Source: Thermococcus thioreducens (GTDB taxonomy: Archaea; Methanobacteriota_B; Thermococci; Thermococcales; Thermococcaceae). Taken from it: 64,000 bases of DNA. Within the stretch, counting starts at the first letter, position 1. The number at the start of each line of letters is the position of its first letter. Under the pieces are notes generated by a model that searched no databases, was not told the DNA's origin, and saw only the letters and a program-made list of their open reading frames with translations. A program made the translations under genes and the position numbers. Location of the stretch: contig NZ_CP015105.1 of the NCBI RefSeq assembly GCF_002214545.1, positions 868,001 through 932,000 on the forward strand, in the 5' to 3' direction. Positions 63,490 through 64,000 of the stretch are shown in pieces.

Positions 63490-63623
63490 GGACTTTTTGC
63501 AGGAGAACATGGGCCGACCAGCTATTTCGGATGTATGGCCACTTTTCGAGGTGGTTTATCCAGAGCCGTGGTAGTGCTGGAAAAGTTGGGGCTACTGGCT
63601 ATTCCCTGAGAAAAAACTTCGGC

Positions 63624-63800
63624 TCACTGCCCGCCCTGAAGCCTCTTCTCAATCTTCAGGTAGATGAAAAGGACTATCATGAATATCGTGATGTAGTAGC
63701 TCCACTGGAAAGGCACGAGCCCCATTATCCCCATGGTGTATATCACGGTCAGAATGAGAACTATGACGAGCAGTATCCTGTAAACCCTTCTCCTTTCCAT
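63624..63800 (-). CDS. Small two-helix membrane protein (58 aa)
   Basis: A 58-residue protein starting MERRRVYRILLVIVLILTVI from an ATG with GGTGGTTGC upstream and TATA-like GATTTAAACT near 63828-63837. Two hydrophobic helices are separated by GIMGLVPFQW, and the tail is basic (KIEKRLQGGQ). Positive-inside rule places both ends in the cytosol. Function unknown. It is just upstream of the hydrogenase operon but on its own promoter. Confidence 0.65.
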   Translation of the reverse strand: MERRRVYRILLVIVLILTVIYTMGIMGLVPFQWSYYITIFMIVLFIYLKIEKRLQGGQ

Positions 63801-63949
63801 GCAACCACCATGAAAGATAAAGATGATAGTTTAAATCCTTTGCTCAGTATATATCCTCTTCAAAAACCACCATTGCGGAGCTTATCCGTGATGGAAGACC
63901 TCTTGTCCGCCATGTTTTTTCCGCGTTTTTGAGGGAACTCTTTATGAGA

Positions 63950-64000
63950 TTTATAATTTGACCTTCGCTGAGGGACCTCGACTTCCGGGAGATGCCTATG
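63950..64000 (+). promoter_or_regulatory. Promoter and possible gene start at window edge
   Basis: A TATA-like TTTATAATT at about 63950-63958 is followed after about 35-40 bases by GGGAG-ATGCCTATG. This may be the beginning of a plus-strand gene that runs out of the window. The same element is usable on the minus strand. Confidence 0.3.

Overview
The window is a chromosomal segment of a hyperthermophilic archaeon of the order Thermococcales, most likely a Thermococcus. This is shown by the archaeal ribosomal proteins S15 and S3Ae, aRF1, LonB, Pcc1, a GAN/RecJ-type DHH nuclease, an initiator tRNA with an A1-U72 pair, TATA-box promoters, GGTGA-type ribosome binding sites, a CGP-CTERM protein, class III signal peptides, a 13-gene membrane-bound sulfane sulfur reductase (Mbs/Mbx) operon and a cytosolic sulfhydrogenase I operon in the order beta-gamma-delta-alpha.

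Layout. 1-5.2 kb: a PEBP lipoprotein, a SemiSWEET-like protein and an extracytoplasmic thiol-redox group (CPHC thioredoxin with CGP-CTERM, CcdA, a CPYC thioredoxin, a heme-type membrane protein). 4.7-12.3 kb: a probable nitrosative or oxygen stress island with an HTH regulator, a short hybrid-cluster protein, a DUF2249-DUF1858 protein, a DUF438/hemerythrin/PAS protein, a cupin and a degenerate M24 peptidase. It is tied together by four copies of the palindrome TATGAC-N4-GTCATA and is interrupted by a two-gene cassette encoding a secreted PD-(D/E)XK nuclease and a cytosolic partner (6.9-8.8 kb). 12.3-16.9 kb: Lrp regulator and class III aminotransferase/racemase, an NCS2 permease, two DUF996 proteins. 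17.0-26.7 kb: the mbs operon, with SurR-type sites in its promoter. 27-38 kb: an ACT regulator, a radical SAM protein, two secreted unknowns, ManNAcA synthesis genes (wecC, wecB), a DUF354 protein, argS and an ATPase with its own palindromic operator. 38-46.5 kb: a DHDPS-like aldolase, aRF1, two small pilins, an S2P protease, phosphomevalonate dehydratase and two secreted proteins. 46.5-51.8 kb: initiator tRNA, a broken LAGLIDADG endonuclease, then S15-GAN-Pcc1-S3Ae-THUMP and a C/D box sRNA. 52-58 kb: small regulators, MazG, JAMM, RidA, a second C/D box sRNA, DUF2666 and LonB. 58-63.4 kb: hydrogenase protease, a VapBC pair and the sulfhydrogenase operon, again with a full SurR site upstream.

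How it works together. Reduced SurR is known in this order to activate hydrogenase genes and repress sulfur-reduction genes. Both kinds of target, mbs and hyd, are in this window, each with a consensus site in the expected place (downstream of or around TATA for mbs, upstream of TATA for hyd). The most likely undescribed systems are the TATGAC-N4-GTCATA regulon and the secreted nuclease/partner pair lodged inside it. Starts given here were chosen from ribosome binding site and TATA spacing and often differ from the longest open frame.
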